Assembly: GCA_963756715.1 (NCBI GenBank)
Contig: CAVWOV010000031.1
Location: 1-64,000 of the forward strand
Direction of reading: 5' to 3'
DNA length: 64,000 nucleotides
Origin: VAZQ01 sp963756715
GTDB lineage: Bacteria; Pseudomonadota; Alphaproteobacteria; Rhizobiales; Xanthobacteraceae
The notes under the pieces are model-generated. The model did no database searches. It saw only the letters and a list, made by a program, of their open reading frames with translations, and was not told the DNA's origin. Shown piece by piece: positions 17,177 through 26,017 of this stretch. How positions within the stretch are numbered: position 1 is the first letter of the stretch; each line of letters opens with the position of its first letter. The position numbers were made by a program, and so were the translations under genes.

Positions 17177-17902
17177 CTATTCGACCTTCGGTCCTTTGCC
17201 GGCCTCCGGCGTCACGTCAAGCACCCGGGCACGGCCGGTCACCTTGGCGGCTCCGGGAGCACAATTAGTCATGCACGGGTTCTTTTGCCAGAACGCCTTC
17301 TCGGCGGTTTCGCGGTCGTCGTCGTAGAAGTTCGGCTGGTTGGGCATCTTGATGGTGGTGAAGTTCTTGTCGCTCAGCTCGAAGCTCTCGTCCTTGATGA
17401 TATCATTGAGATAGAGCACGTAAGCCGTGATGGCATAGAGTTCGTCGTTGGTCAGCGACTGCGCGTTGCCGAACGGCATCGACCGGCGGATGTAGTCGAT
17501 CACCGTCGATGCGTAAGGCCAGTAGGAGCCAATCGACTTGACCGGATCGTTCCCGCCGAGCGTGCCGTTGCCGCCGCTCAGGATCGGCCAGCGGCCGGCG
17601 CTCTCGCCGAACTCGCCGTGGCAGGCGGCGCAGCGCTCCATGTAGAGCGGCTCGCCGGCCTTCACGGTGCCTTTGCCGGGCGGCAACCCCTGGCCGTCGG
17701 GGCGGACGTCGATATCCCAGCCGGCGATTTCGGCGGGCGTGGCGGTGCGTCCGATATCGAGATGTTTCACATGAGACGCGGCCTGCGGCGGCGGCGCCGG
17801 TGCGGTGGCGGATTTCGGCGCAGCGTCAATCCGGCCGGTCAGCAGGACCACCGCCAGCAGCGCGCCGGCCCCAGCGGCGGCGGCGCTAGGAAACTTCGAC
17901 AT
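17177..17902 (-). CDS. soxD: SoxD, cytochrome c subunit of sulfane dehydrogenase SoxCD
   Basis: A 241-aa exported c-type cytochrome. It starts MSKFPSAAAAGAGALLAVV (signal) and carries one heme site CAACH near residue 93, then helix IDYIRRSMPFGNAQSL with the Met ligand region, and a C-terminal CMTNC pair. SoxD takes electrons from the Mo centre of SoxC during oxidation of the SoxY-bound sulfane sulfur. Paracoccus SoxD is longer and diheme; this is a short monoheme type. The start overlaps the end of soxC by 17 nt. Confidence 0.92.
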   Translation of the reverse strand: MSKFPSAAAAGAGALLAVVLLTGRIDAAPKSATAPAPPPQAASHVKHLDIGRTATPAEIAGWDIDVRPDGQGLPPGKGTVKAGEPLYMERCAACHGEFGESAGRWPILSGGNGTLGGNDPVKSIGSYWPYASTVIDYIRRSMPFGNAQSLTNDELYAITAYVLYLNDIIKDESFELSDKNFTTIKMPNQPNFYDDDRETAEKAFWQKNPCMTNCAPGAAKVTGRARVLDVTPEAGKGPKVE

Positions 17903-19175
17903 TCTCGACCTCGCCGTTGCGATGCACCTGCCACGTCTGGATGCCGTTGTTGTGGTAGATCGAATTGACGCCGCGGATCTTGCGCAGCGCGTTCTTGCTG
18001 GGCTGCACGTAGCCGGTCTCGTCCATGGCGCGCGATTGCAGCAGCAATTCACCGCCGTCCCAGTCGAATTCGTAATAGAACCGGGTCAGCGCGCGATCCC
18101 ACACCGGGCCATCGATCTTCGCCGCATGCCAGTTGCGGCCCCCGTCGAGCGAGACGTCGACGCGCGCGATCTTGCCGCGGCCGGACCAGGCGATGCCGGA
18201 CAGCACCGTGAAACCCGATTTGTGGTTGAGCGGCGCCTGCGGGCTCGGACTGGTGATCACCGACTTGGCGTCCATCACGTAAGTGAAGCGGCGCGCTTTG
18301 CCGTCTTCGAGCAGGTCGGTGTACTTCGAGGTCTCCTCGCGCTGCTGCCAGGGCTCATCGCCGACCTCGATGCGGCGCAGCCACTTGACCCACATGTTGG
18401 CTTCCCATCCGGGAACCACCAGCCGCGCCGGATAGCCGTTCTCCGGATAGAGCATCTCGCCGTTCATCCGATAGGCGACGAGCACGTCGTCGAGGGCCTT
18501 TTGCAGCGGCAGCGACCGCGACATCGCCGCCGCGTCGCCGCCCTCGACCAGCAGCCATTTGGCATTCGGCCTGAGACCGGCCTCCTGCAGCAGCGTCTTG
18601 AGCGGCACGCCGGTATACATCACGCAGTGCACCATGCCGTGGGTGTACTGGCAGCCATTGAGCTGCGCGCCGCGCCATTCCATGCCGGAGTTCGCGGCGC
18701 ACTCGCAGAAATAGGCGCGGTTGACGCGCGGCATCCGCTTGAGGTCGTCGAGCGTGAAGATCAGCGGCTTGTCGACGAGTCCATGAATGATCAATCGGTA
18801 ATCGACCGGGTCGATTTCGGCGATGCCGGCATGATGCCGTTCGAAGCAGACACCGTTTGGCGTAATCATCCCGTCGAGCGCATGGATCGGCGTAAAGCTG
18901 ACCGAGCTTTGCGGCGTCGCCGTCAGCCACGACACGTCGCGCCGGATGACGTTCGCCTCGTGCTTCGACGGCTTGCCGTACTTGCGGACGGCAACGCCGT
19001 CGCCGATCATGTGTGACCATTCCGGCACATTCGGCGGCTGGTTGGCCGGATGGCCCGGCCCCTGCGGTGCGCTCAAGGCTTTGCCGCTCAGTGCGGTGCC
19101 GCCCGCAATCAAACCCGCGCGCAGAAAGGCGCGCCGGGAGGCTGCGGCTGGTTGCTCTTTGTCTTGCTCAGCCAT
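17886..19175 (-). CDS. soxC: SoxC, molybdenum-cofactor subunit of sulfane dehydrogenase
   Basis: A 429-aa sulfite-oxidase-family molybdoprotein with a Tat signal (SRRAFLRAG). The Moco domain shows TPIHALDGMITPNGVCFERH and the region YFCECAANSGMEWRG, with the Cys ligand candidate, then GVPLKTLL and VPGWEANMWVKWL. The C-terminal dimerisation domain follows (VDVSLDGGRNW, then DETGYVQPSKNALRK). Together with SoxD it oxidises SoxY-cysteine persulfide, which gives the full thiosulfate-to-sulfate pathway with no sulfur globules stored. It lies between soxB and soxD on one transcript. Confidence 0.95.
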   Translation of the reverse strand: MAEQDKEQPAAASRRAFLRAGLIAGGTALSGKALSAPQGPGHPANQPPNVPEWSHMIGDGVAVRKYGKPSKHEANVIRRDVSWLTATPQSSVSFTPIHALDGMITPNGVCFERHHAGIAEIDPVDYRLIIHGLVDKPLIFTLDDLKRMPRVNRAYFCECAANSGMEWRGAQLNGCQYTHGMVHCVMYTGVPLKTLLQEAGLRPNAKWLLVEGGDAAAMSRSLPLQKALDDVLVAYRMNGEMLYPENGYPARLVVPGWEANMWVKWLRRIEVGDEPWQQREETSKYTDLLEDGKARRFTYVMDAKSVITSPSPQAPLNHKSGFTVLSGIAWSGRGKIARVDVSLDGGRNWHAAKIDGPVWDRALTRFYYEFDWDGGELLLQSRAMDETGYVQPSKNALRKIRGVNSIYHNNGIQTWQVHRNGEVENVEVS

Positions 19176-19245
19176 GATGGCTCCGTGTTCCTATCGGCAA
19201 TCGCGAACGCTCAAAATTCGACGCGCCCGTCACGACGCGCCATCA

Positions 19246-20925
19246 CTACGCGCCAAGAACCCGCACCTGACCGGCTTGCGGCGCGACGACGCGCTTCTTC
19301 TGGATGTGGTTCATCACCACCTCCCAGATCGGCGGGCCTTCGGTGCCCTCATTCACGCTCGCCCAGCCGGTGACGACATAATCCTTGGCGGGATCGATCG
19401 TCTTTCCGCTCGGCTGCAGCGTCAGATCCGTGATGCGGGCTCCCATCGGCTTGCCGATATCGATCGTGTAGGACACGCCGCCGACGCGAACCATGTCGCC
19501 GCCCTGCTGATAGTAGGGATCGACGTTGAACAGGTTGTCGGCGACATCTTCGAGCACCTCTTTCAGCCGCGCGCCCGTCATCGTCATGCGATAGGCCGCC
19601 GGATAGGTGATCGCGGTGGCGTTGTAGATGTCTTCGCGGGTGATCTCCTGGCCCGGCAGCAGCGAGTTGCCCCACCGGAAGCCGGGCGACAGCGCGATCT
19701 CGGCATCGCGCTCGGCGAGCATCGCCTCGCAGATCAGGTCGTCGAGCGTGCCGTTGAAGTTGCCGCGCCGGTAGAGCAGCGTCTCGGTGCGGCCCAGCGT
19801 TTCGCCGAGCATCTTTTCGTGCGGCGCACGGACCGCGTGGATCTTCGCCGCCATCTCGGCATCGGGCGCGATCGCGTCGGCAAACACCGGGATGAGCTTG
19901 AAGCGATAGCCCTTCACTTCGCCGCCGCGCACATCAAGGTCGAGGCGCGAGACGAACTTGCCGTGACTGCCGGAGGCCACCAGCAGCGTCTTGCCGACCT
20001 TCACGACGTCGGGCAGGGCGTCATGGGTGTGCGCGGTGAGGATGACGTCGATGCCGCTGACGCGCGAAGCGAGCTTGCGATCGACGTCGAAACCGTTGTG
20101 CGACAGCAGCACGACAAGCTGCGCGCCATCCTTGCGGACCAGCTCGACCTGCTTGCGCAGATCGTCCTCGCGAATCCCGAACGACCAGTTGGGAATCATC
20201 CAGCGCGGGTTGGCGATCGCCGTATAGGGCAGCGCCTGCCCGATGACCGCCACCCGGACGCCGCCGCGTTCGGTGATCAGCGACGGCTTGAAGGCCGGCT
20301 CGTTCCATTCGGTGTCGCGGATGTTCTGGGCGAGAAACGGAAAGCCGAGATTTTCGACGAGTTGCTTGACGCGCGCTTCGCCGAGCGTGAACTCCCAGTG
20401 TCCGGTCATGGCGTCCGGCTTGAGCAGCGCCATGCAGTCGACCATGTCCTGGCCCTTGCTGTGCAGCGAGGTGTAGCTGTTCTGCCAGGTGTCGCCGCCG
20501 TCGAGGAACATGACGCGGTCGCCGCGCTCGGCGCGGATCGCCTTGAGGATGGTGGCGATCCGGTCGAGCCCGCCGATCCGGCCATAGCTTTTGGCCAGAG
20601 CCGCGAAGTCTTCCGAGCTGAGCGCGTAGGCGGCCGCCGAGCCCGCCGGAATGTTGTAGAGGTCGAGCAGCGCGCGCCCGGTCAGGTGCGGCACCAATCC
20701 CTTGGCAGCGCCGACGCCGAGATTGATCGACGGTTCGCGAAACAGCACCGGCAGCAATTGGCCGTGCAGGTCGGTGACGTGAACCAGCGTGACGTTGCCC
20801 AGCGGCTCAAACTTCAATAGCTCGGCCTGGGTCAGCCGCTGCTGCGCGAAGGCGCGCGACCATCCGGCGGGGATGAGCGCCGCCGTTGCGCCTGCCAATT
20901 GAATGAAATCGCGCTTCGAGATCAT
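19246..20925 (-). CDS. soxB: SoxB, thiosulfohydrolase (dimanganese)
   Basis: A 559-aa periplasmic enzyme of the 5'-nucleotidase/metallophosphatase superfamily. It starts with a Tat-like signal (SKRDFIQLAGATAALI). The di-metal site is seen in VHVTDLHGQLLP, FLDGGDTWQNS, MTGHWEFTLG and the double-His segment HTHD; the C-terminal substrate domain follows. SoxB hydrolyses the sulfate group from the thiosulfate adduct on SoxY. It lies between soxZ and soxC, all on minus. Confidence 0.96.
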   Translation of the reverse strand: MISKRDFIQLAGATAALIPAGWSRAFAQQRLTQAELLKFEPLGNVTLVHVTDLHGQLLPVLFREPSINLGVGAAKGLVPHLTGRALLDLYNIPAGSAAAYALSSEDFAALAKSYGRIGGLDRIATILKAIRAERGDRVMFLDGGDTWQNSYTSLHSKGQDMVDCMALLKPDAMTGHWEFTLGEARVKQLVENLGFPFLAQNIRDTEWNEPAFKPSLITERGGVRVAVIGQALPYTAIANPRWMIPNWSFGIREDDLRKQVELVRKDGAQLVVLLSHNGFDVDRKLASRVSGIDVILTAHTHDALPDVVKVGKTLLVASGSHGKFVSRLDLDVRGGEVKGYRFKLIPVFADAIAPDAEMAAKIHAVRAPHEKMLGETLGRTETLLYRRGNFNGTLDDLICEAMLAERDAEIALSPGFRWGNSLLPGQEITREDIYNATAITYPAAYRMTMTGARLKEVLEDVADNLFNVDPYYQQGGDMVRVGGVSYTIDIGKPMGARITDLTLQPSGKTIDPAKDYVVTGWASVNEGTEGPPIWEVVMNHIQKKRVVAPQAGQVRVLGA

Positions 20926-21000
20926 CGCGGCGTCCAGGTCGAAAGAGCCCGCGCGCGGCCCGTCAAAGGCCCGCGGTCGGTCGTCAGGAATGTTGCGCGG

Positions 21001-21330
21001 TCAGGAGACCGTGATGCTGTCCTGGCCGACGATCTTGGAACCGTCGTCGTCGATCCAGGTGAGAACCACCGGGCCGGATTCCTGCGCCCGGAACTTGAAT
21101 TGAATGTAGGGATTGGCCGAGATCGCAGGCTCGAAATCCGCGGCGAAGACTTGCTTGCCGTTCACCGTGCAGGTGAACTTGTTGAGAATTTTCCGCGGGA
21201 TGGGCTTGCCGGCGCTGTCCTTGCGCTGGCCGGACTCCATGATATGCGCGACCAGGGCTTTGACCTCGATGAGGTCGCCCTTCTTCGCTTGCTTCTTGTC
21301 GAGCTTGATGCGGGGTTTCACGTCGGCCAT
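21001..21330 (-). CDS. soxZ: SoxZ, sulfur-carrier complex subunit
   Basis: A 109-aa protein without signal peptide (exported with SoxY). The start at 21330 has GGAGAC 7 nt upstream; the longer frame lacks it. SoxZ features are PRIKLDKKQAKKGDLIEVKA, VNGKQVF and SGPVVLTWIDDDG. It forms the SoxYZ heterodimer that carries the sulfur substrate through the pathway. It lies 52 nt after soxY. Confidence 0.95.
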   Translation of the reverse strand: MADVKPRIKLDKKQAKKGDLIEVKALVAHIMESGQRKDSAGKPIPRKILNKFTCTVNGKQVFAADFEPAISANPYIQFKFRAQESGPVVLTWIDDDGSKIVGQDSITVS

Positions 21331-21382
21331 CTGAATGTCTCCTATGGGTCGGTCTGATCGATCTTCAGGCGAGCGACAGCTC

Positions 21383-21841
21383 TCAGCCGCCACAGCCGCC
21401 GATCGTGACCTTCACCTGTTTGCTGGTCTTGAAGACGGAGCCGTCATTCATTTTGGCGATCGCGGTGATGTTCTGGCTCGTCGCCAGCCGGATGCGCGTA
21501 TTGGCTTCCGCCATGCCGCTGGCGGGCGAGAAGTGGAAGGTGACGACACCGGCCCGCGGGTTGCCGTCGGCGACCACGAGCACCTCGCTGACATAGGATT
21601 GCTCTGTCATCGGGCTCTCAACCATGACCGTCATCGGAACGGTATTTCCGTTTTCGGCGATTTCCGGCAGGTCGAGCTTCACGCGGCCCTCGACGGGCGC
21701 CTTGCCGCCGGTGAATTTCTTGATCAATTCATCTGCATCGTTGGCGGCGACCGCCGGGCGGATCGACGGAGCCAGGATCGCAGCCGCGACCGCACCCACG
21801 CCCATAGCCATGGTCTGGCGACGATTGGACATCAAAGTCAT
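21383..21841 (-). CDS. soxY: SoxY, covalent sulfur carrier
   Basis: A 152-aa protein with a Tat-type signal (SNRRQTMAMGVGAVAAA) and the diagnostic flexible C-terminus GGCGG, whose Cys carries the sulfur intermediates. The start ATG at 21841 follows GGAGGGA by about 7 nt; an ATG at 21832 is an alternative. The mature domain reads LIKKFTGGKAP, GRVKLDLPEIAENG, and VTIGGCGG at the end. It is first in the minus-strand run soxYZBCD and divergent from soxAX. Confidence 0.96.
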   Translation of the reverse strand: MTLMSNRRQTMAMGVGAVAAAILAPSIRPAVAANDADELIKKFTGGKAPVEGRVKLDLPEIAENGNTVPMTVMVESPMTEQSYVSEVLVVADGNPRAGVVTFHFSPASGMAEANTRIRLATSQNITAIAKMNDGSVFKTSKQVKVTIGGCGG

Positions 21842-21980
21842 CGAGCGTCTCCCTCCGAGAATCCGAGCGGGCGTACCCACATGGCACGGCCGGTTTGCCG
21901 TCACGCCGCTGCGCCTGGTCATGTCGGAATCGAGAGCGCTTCCTTCAAGCCTTCGCGCGCCTGCGTGGTCCACAGGACAT

Positions 21981-22100
21981 ATTCATTTAATTGTAACTGT
22001 AGACGATCACGGCTTCGATTGCAATCGGATTTGCACTGAGGTACGTGCAATCTTGTCGCATTCCGCAAACCCGTCTGTTCATTCAAAGAATTGCATGTAT
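21981..22100. promoter_or_regulatory. soxY/soxA divergent promoter region with putative SoxR operators
   Basis: Two AT-rich copies of a motif are seen: ATTCATTTAATTGTAAC at 21981 (soxY side) and ATTCAAAGAATTGCATGTAT at 22081 (soxA side). Closely related copies occur at 24304 and 26018 in the other two sox intergenic regions. An ArsR-type SoxR gene is in the cluster, so these are candidate operators. Inference from shared sequence only. Confidence 0.45.
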
Positions 22101-22191
22101 GATCAAGGCAAGCGTGCATGGTAAAGGCCGCTCAGTCCAAGAACGAATAAACCAAGAGCAATAATCCAAGAGCAGTGGGAGGATCCGCGCG

Positions 22192-23016
22192 GTGAAACTG
22201 AGAGCAACGCTGCTGGCAGCCGCTTTCGTGACCATCGGATTGGTGCCGATGGCCAATGCGCAAGATTCGGAAACCGAAAAGGCGCTCGAAAAATATCGTC
22301 AAATGCTCAAGGCGGACCCGTGGAGCAATCCGGGGCTGCTCGACGTCGACCGTGGCGAAGCGCTCTGGAAGTCAGCGCGCGGTCCGAAGAATGTGTCGCT
22401 TGAGCAATGCGATCTCGGCAAGGGGCCCGGCAAGGTTGACGGCGCGTTCGCCGAATTGCCGCGCTATTTCGCCGACGCTGACCGGGTGATGGATGTTGAA
22501 ACCCGGATCCTGTGGTGCATGGAGAAGCTGCAGGGATTCAATCGCGCTGACTTGATCAAGAACCCGCATCCGGGCGGCGGGCGGCCGGTCAAGGAACTCG
22601 GCGCGATGGCCACCTACATCGCGAACAAGTCACAGGGCATGAAGTATGCCGCGAAGCTCGACCAGCCCAAGGAGCAGGAGGCGGTCGCACTCGGCGAGGC
22701 GCTGTTCAATCGGCGCTCGGGTCCGTTCGACTTTGCATGCGCGACCTGCCATGCGGAATCCGGCAGGCGGATCAGGTTGCAACACTTGCCGTTCCTGTCC
22801 GATCCGGCTGAAGCCAAAAAGGTCGTCGGCGATTGGCCGGCCTACCGGGTGTCAAACACACACGTGATGACGATGCAGCATCGTCTTCTCGACTGTTATT
22901 GGCAGATGCGGATGCCACGGCTGGAACTTGGATCCGATGTCAGCGTGGCGCTGATCGCCTATCTGACGAAAACGGCGACCGGCGGCGAAATCAACGCTCC
23001 CGCGATCAAGCGCTGA
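22192..23016 (+). CDS. soxA: SoxA, c-type cytochrome subunit of the SoxAX thiosulfate-coupling enzyme
   Basis: A 274-aa exported cytochrome (GTG start, signal MKLRATLLAAAFVTIGL with cleavage after ANAQ). It has one heme site, CATCH near residue 184, and the Cys ligand expected to carry a persulfide in RLLDCYWQMRMPRL. The N-terminal half keeps two Cys (EQCDLG and WCMEK), as in monoheme SoxA where the first heme is replaced by a disulfide. SoxAX joins thiosulfate to the SoxY Cys with release of two electrons. soxX follows after 11 nt. Confidence 0.95.
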   Translation: MKLRATLLAAAFVTIGLVPMANAQDSETEKALEKYRQMLKADPWSNPGLLDVDRGEALWKSARGPKNVSLEQCDLGKGPGKVDGAFAELPRYFADADRVMDVETRILWCMEKLQGFNRADLIKNPHPGGGRPVKELGAMATYIANKSQGMKYAAKLDQPKEQEAVALGEALFNRRSGPFDFACATCHAESGRRIRLQHLPFLSDPAEAKKVVGDWPAYRVSNTHVMTMQHRLLDCYWQMRMPRLELGSDVSVALIAYLTKTATGGEINAPAIKR

Positions 23017-23027
23017 GGGGGAAAGCC

Positions 23028-23651
23028 ATGCGTAATATTGCAATTGCTCTTGGCACGGCCGTCATCCTCATGAGCCCGGCCGCGCATGCGCAACAGAAGC
23101 CGGCGGTCGATCCGGCGAAGGTGGATGCCGCGATCAAGGCGGCCTTTCCGACCGCGCCGGCCGATTGGCAGTCACGACTCGTGCCGGACGAGACGATGAA
23201 AGAATGCTCGGCCTACAAGAATTTGCCGCCCAAGGCCGTAGCCGATGCGATCACGGCGCGCGAAAAGGCCAACATCCAATATCCCGCCGACGGCAACTTC
23301 ATGGGCGATTGGCAAAAGGGTGAGAAGCTCGCGCAATCGGGCTTCGGGCTGCGGTTTACCGACTATCCGCCGCGCAACCGGCCAAACGGCGGCAACTGCT
23401 ACGCCTGTCATCAGCTCACCAAGCAGGAGGTGAGCTACGGGACGGTCGGTCCGACCTTGCTGGCATACGGCAAGAACCGCAACTTCGGCGCGGCGGAAAC
23501 CAAGCTGGCCTACGAGAAGATCTACAACTCGCATGCCTCGTTCCCGTGCTCGCTGATGCCGCGGTTGGGCGCCAACAAGGTGCTGACCATCGAGCAGATC
23601 AAGGATGCGGTCGCGCTGCTGATGAGCCCGGATAGTCCGGTCAACAAGTAG
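23028..23651 (+). CDS. soxX: SoxX, small cytochrome c subunit of SoxAX
   Basis: A 207-aa exported monoheme cytochrome; the start at 23028 follows GGGGGAAA. The signal is MRNIAIALGTAVILMS, cleaved near AHAQ. The heme site is CYACH near residue 125, followed by GTVGPTLLAYGKNR and IYNSHASFPCSLMPRLG, which supplies the Met ligand. It has a longer N-terminal domain than Paracoccus SoxX, as found in several alphaproteobacteria. It pairs with SoxA. Confidence 0.95.
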   Translation: MRNIAIALGTAVILMSPAAHAQQKPAVDPAKVDAAIKAAFPTAPADWQSRLVPDETMKECSAYKNLPPKAVADAITAREKANIQYPADGNFMGDWQKGEKLAQSGFGLRFTDYPPRNRPNGGNCYACHQLTKQEVSYGTVGPTLLAYGKNRNFGAAETKLAYEKIYNSHASFPCSLMPRLGANKVLTIEQIKDAVALLMSPDSPVNK

Positions 23652-23715
23652 GTGCGGCTGGCGAAACCTGCGCGAGCAACGAGACGCCTCGCCGTCGGAT
23701 GATGATCCGGCCGTC

Positions 23716-24289
23716 CTAGCTGTTGGCCTTGAGGAAGTCGCGCAGGCTGCCTTTCTCGTAGGCGCGCTCGTACACGAAGCGGAACATCGCGAGGAAGTGC
23801 TGCGGCTCAAGGTAGCCTTGCGCTCTGGTCACCTCGCGCTCGCGCGGCTTCTTCGCGGCCAATCCTGCCGACTTTTCCGGAAAGAACTGAAACGTCGGGG
23901 TGAAGCGGACGCCATATTTCTCCGCCATCCGCTTCTCGGAGCAGCTTCTCGCCGTCAAAATCGGTGACCTCGTGCGAGCCGATGATATTGAGTTGCAGGA
24001 TCTCGAAATGATCCTTGATGTAGCTCTCGATCTCGGGCTTCGCGAAATTGACCAGATGGGTTTCCTTGCAATAGGGGCACCCTCTGAGCTCCCACATGAT
24101 GGCGAGCCGCTTGCCGTTGTCGGCCGCGCCTTTCAGATCGTCCGCGAGTTCAAGGAAGCTCTGCAGGAACCAGGGTTGTGTGTAGAGGCCGTCCTCGGTC
24201 AGCACCGCCTTCGCGCGGGCGGTCGTCCCCGGTACCGCGAGCGCCGCGACGGCCGCGGATCCCGCGATGAGCGAACGCCGTGACAGCAT
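23716..24289 (-). CDS. soxW: SoxW, periplasmic thioredoxin-like protein (frame broken by +1 base)
   Basis: The first frame (24289 on) has a Tat/Sec signal, MLSRRSLIAGSAAVAALAVP, and the thioredoxin site RGCPYCKETHL, a C-x-x-C motif. It then breaks near 23940. The rest (SEKRMAEKYGVRFTPTFQFF, with the cis-Pro, then QGYLEPQHFLAMFRF) continues in another frame to 23716. Removing one base gives a normal 190-aa SoxW. SoxW reduces Cys in the Sox system with electrons from SoxV. The single insertion resembles others in this window, so it may be a sequencing error. Confidence 0.85.
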
Positions 24290-24303
24290 GGCGGCCTCCT
24301 TAC

Positions 24304-24323
24304 ATTCAAATCATTGCAATTGT
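24304..24323. promoter_or_regulatory. Putative SoxR operator between soxW and the next gene
   Basis: ATTCAAATCATTGCAATTGT lies 15 nt upstream of the soxW start and contains the palindrome ATTGCAAT. It shares ATTCAAA...ATTGCA with the copy at 22081. Candidate SoxR site by similarity. Confidence 0.45.
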
Positions 24324-24393
24324 ATAATGTAGGTGGCCGCCCGGCTGGTGGCAACTGCCGTCAAGGCGGCGGCAACTGCGGAGAGCGGAAGAG

Positions 24394-25104
24394 ATGGGCG
24401 CGCGATGGCTTGCGCTGGTGGCGTTGGTGCTCTCGGTCGGATGTGCCCTGGCCGGCGAACTCGCGCCGGAACTCCGCACCGCCATCGACGGGTTCTCGGC
24501 CCACCGCCGGGTGGCACTGGGCTATCTGCGTACCGACAATCCCGAGCTTGCGGCGATCGAGATCGAGCAGATGCGCGATCGCTGGCAACAAGACATGCGG
24601 AACATCCCGCCGGACGCCAAGAATGACCGTGCGCTTGGCGCCGCGCTTGCGGTAACCGAGCAAGCCATTCTCGACGCTCTTGCGGCAGCGAACATCGGCG
24701 AACTCACCGCCGCACAACGGTTGCTCGACCATGCCGCGCAGCCGCTCCAGGCTTGGCGCAAGGCCAACGGTATCCGGCTGTTTTCCGACTGTATCGCGGA
24801 AGTCGGTTCGGCTTACGGTCGGCTCGATGCGCACCGTGTTAAGGCGCCAGATTTGGACATTCCCGAAACCCGCGACCGCATCGTCACCGCGACAACTGAC
24901 ACCGAAAAGGCACTCAAGCGCTGCGACAACGAAGTCGCGCCAGGCATTCGTCGCGAAGCCGAATTCCGCCGGCTGATCGACGGCATGCTCAACAGTCTGA
25001 GCCAAATGCCCGAAGCGTTGCGCCTGCGCGACAACGGCCTGCTGCACCGGTTGTTGATCGAGCAGCGCTCGTTCGAGCGACTGCTGGCGTTCCGCTTTGG
25101 CTGA
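24394..25104 (+). CDS. Exported helical protein of unknown function in the sox cluster
   Basis: A 236-aa protein with a signal peptide (MGARWLALVALVLSVGCALA, possibly a lipobox at VGCA). The rest is predicted mostly helical, with repeated heptad-like stretches such as LRTDNPELAAIEIEQMRDRW and a Cys pair (LFSDCIAEV, LKRCDNEV). The pattern recalls cytochrome c'/b562-like four-helix bundles, but there is no CxxCH, so no heme c. It is divergent from soxW over the candidate operator and probably co-regulated. Function unknown. Confidence 0.6.
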   Translation: MGARWLALVALVLSVGCALAGELAPELRTAIDGFSAHRRVALGYLRTDNPELAAIEIEQMRDRWQQDMRNIPPDAKNDRALGAALAVTEQAILDALAAANIGELTAAQRLLDHAAQPLQAWRKANGIRLFSDCIAEVGSAYGRLDAHRVKAPDLDIPETRDRIVTATTDTEKALKRCDNEVAPGIRREAEFRRLIDGMLNSLSQMPEALRLRDNGLLHRLLIEQRSFERLLAFRFG

Positions 25105-25109
25105 CGCAG

Positions 25110-25184
25110 CTAGTGCCCTGTTTCCGAAGTTCGTGATACGTCGCAGCACACTCTGCGACGAACTTCGGAAACCAAGGGCACTAG
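25110..25184. repeat. 75-bp palindrome with CTAGTGCC ends (copy 1)
   Basis: Ends CTAGTGCCCT/AGGGCACTAG, arms TTTCCGAAGTTCGT / ACGAACTTCGGAAA and an inner stem CGTCGCAG/CTGCGACG around CACACT. It folds into a long hairpin between converging genes and could act as a bidirectional terminator or be a REP/MITE-like element. Confidence 0.8.
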
Positions 25185-25197
25185 CAAACCTATGATT

Positions 25198-25274
25198 CTA
25201 GTGCCGCTTTCGATTTGAAGTTCCTAATCGAATTTGCTGCGAGCGGTATAGGAACTTCAAATCGGCGGCACTAG
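25198..25274. repeat. 77-bp palindrome with CTAGTGCC ends (copy 2)
   Basis: Ends CTAGTGCCGC/GCGGCACTAG and arms GATTTGAAGTTCCT / AGGAACTTCAAATC. The outer ends match copy 1 (25110-25184), while the arms differ apart from a shared GAAGTTC. The right end supplies the stop codon of the ccdA-like gene. Confidence 0.8.
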
Positions 25275-25999
25275 CCGATACGGCCGAGAGATGGCAGCGC
25301 GTCCAGCAGCCAGTTTCCGATCACCGGCATCGAGCCGGTCAGGATCAGCGCGCCGGTCGCGATCAGCAAGCAACCCATTGCTTTCTCGATCGTTCCGAGG
25401 TGCCGGCGAAACTTGGCGAGCCAGCGCATGAACGGTCCGACGAACAGCGCTGCGGCGATCAATGGCACGCCGATGCCGGCCGCATAGGCGCCGAGATACG
25501 CCGCCCCTTCGCCAACCGTCCCCTTCGTTCCGGCGAGCAGAAGAATTGAGGCGAGCACAGGTCCGACACAAGGCGTCCAACCAAAGCCGAAGGCGAGGCC
25601 CACGACGAACGCTCCCGCCAATCGCGCGGGCTGACCGGGTTCGATGCGCGCTTGCCGCAGCAGGAATGCGAACCGGAAGACGCCCAGCATGTGGAGACCG
25701 AACAGGATGACGATCAGGCCGGCGGCGCGGGTCAGCAGAGCAAGGTGATTGCTCACCAGCGTTCCGAAGGCCGAAGCACTGGCGCCAAGAGCGACGAACA
25801 CGGTCGCGAATCCGAACACGAACATGAACGCCCGCGTCAGCAACCGTGACGTCGTCGAGAGGCTCGGATTTTCGGTCAGCGTCTCAAGCGAGGTGCCCGC
25901 CAGAAAGCACAGGTAGGACGGTACGAGCGGCAGGATGCAAGGCGACAGAAACGACAGGATGCCGGCGCCAAAGGCGGCCAGAAGTCCGACATCGATCAT
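25271..25999 (-). CDS. soxV: SoxV / CcdA-family membrane thiol-disulfide transporter
   Basis: A 242-aa inner-membrane protein with six hydrophobic helices. The two redox Cys lie in the first and fourth helices: FLSPCILPLVPSYLCFLAG and FGWTPCVGPVLASILL. CcdA-type proteins carry electrons from cytoplasmic thioredoxin to the periplasm. In Sox clusters the homologue SoxV reduces SoxW. The stop codon is contributed by the palindrome at 25198-25274. A general role in cytochrome c maturation (CcdA) is the alternative. Confidence 0.9.
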   Translation of the reverse strand: MIDVGLLAAFGAGILSFLSPCILPLVPSYLCFLAGTSLETLTENPSLSTTSRLLTRAFMFVFGFATVFVALGASASAFGTLVSNHLALLTRAAGLIVILFGLHMLGVFRFAFLLRQARIEPGQPARLAGAFVVGLAFGFGWTPCVGPVLASILLLAGTKGTVGEGAAYLGAYAAGIGVPLIAAALFVGPFMRWLAKFRRHLGTIEKAMGCLLIATGALILTGSMPVIGNWLLDALPSLGRIG

Positions 26000-26017
26000 G
26001 ACCCGTCACTCGACATA

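Noticed and set aside
18946..20820. A 624-aa plus-strand open frame across soxB and soxC
   Set aside because: Opposite strand of two unmistakable sox genes; His/Arg/Asp-rich composition is typical of antisense frames.
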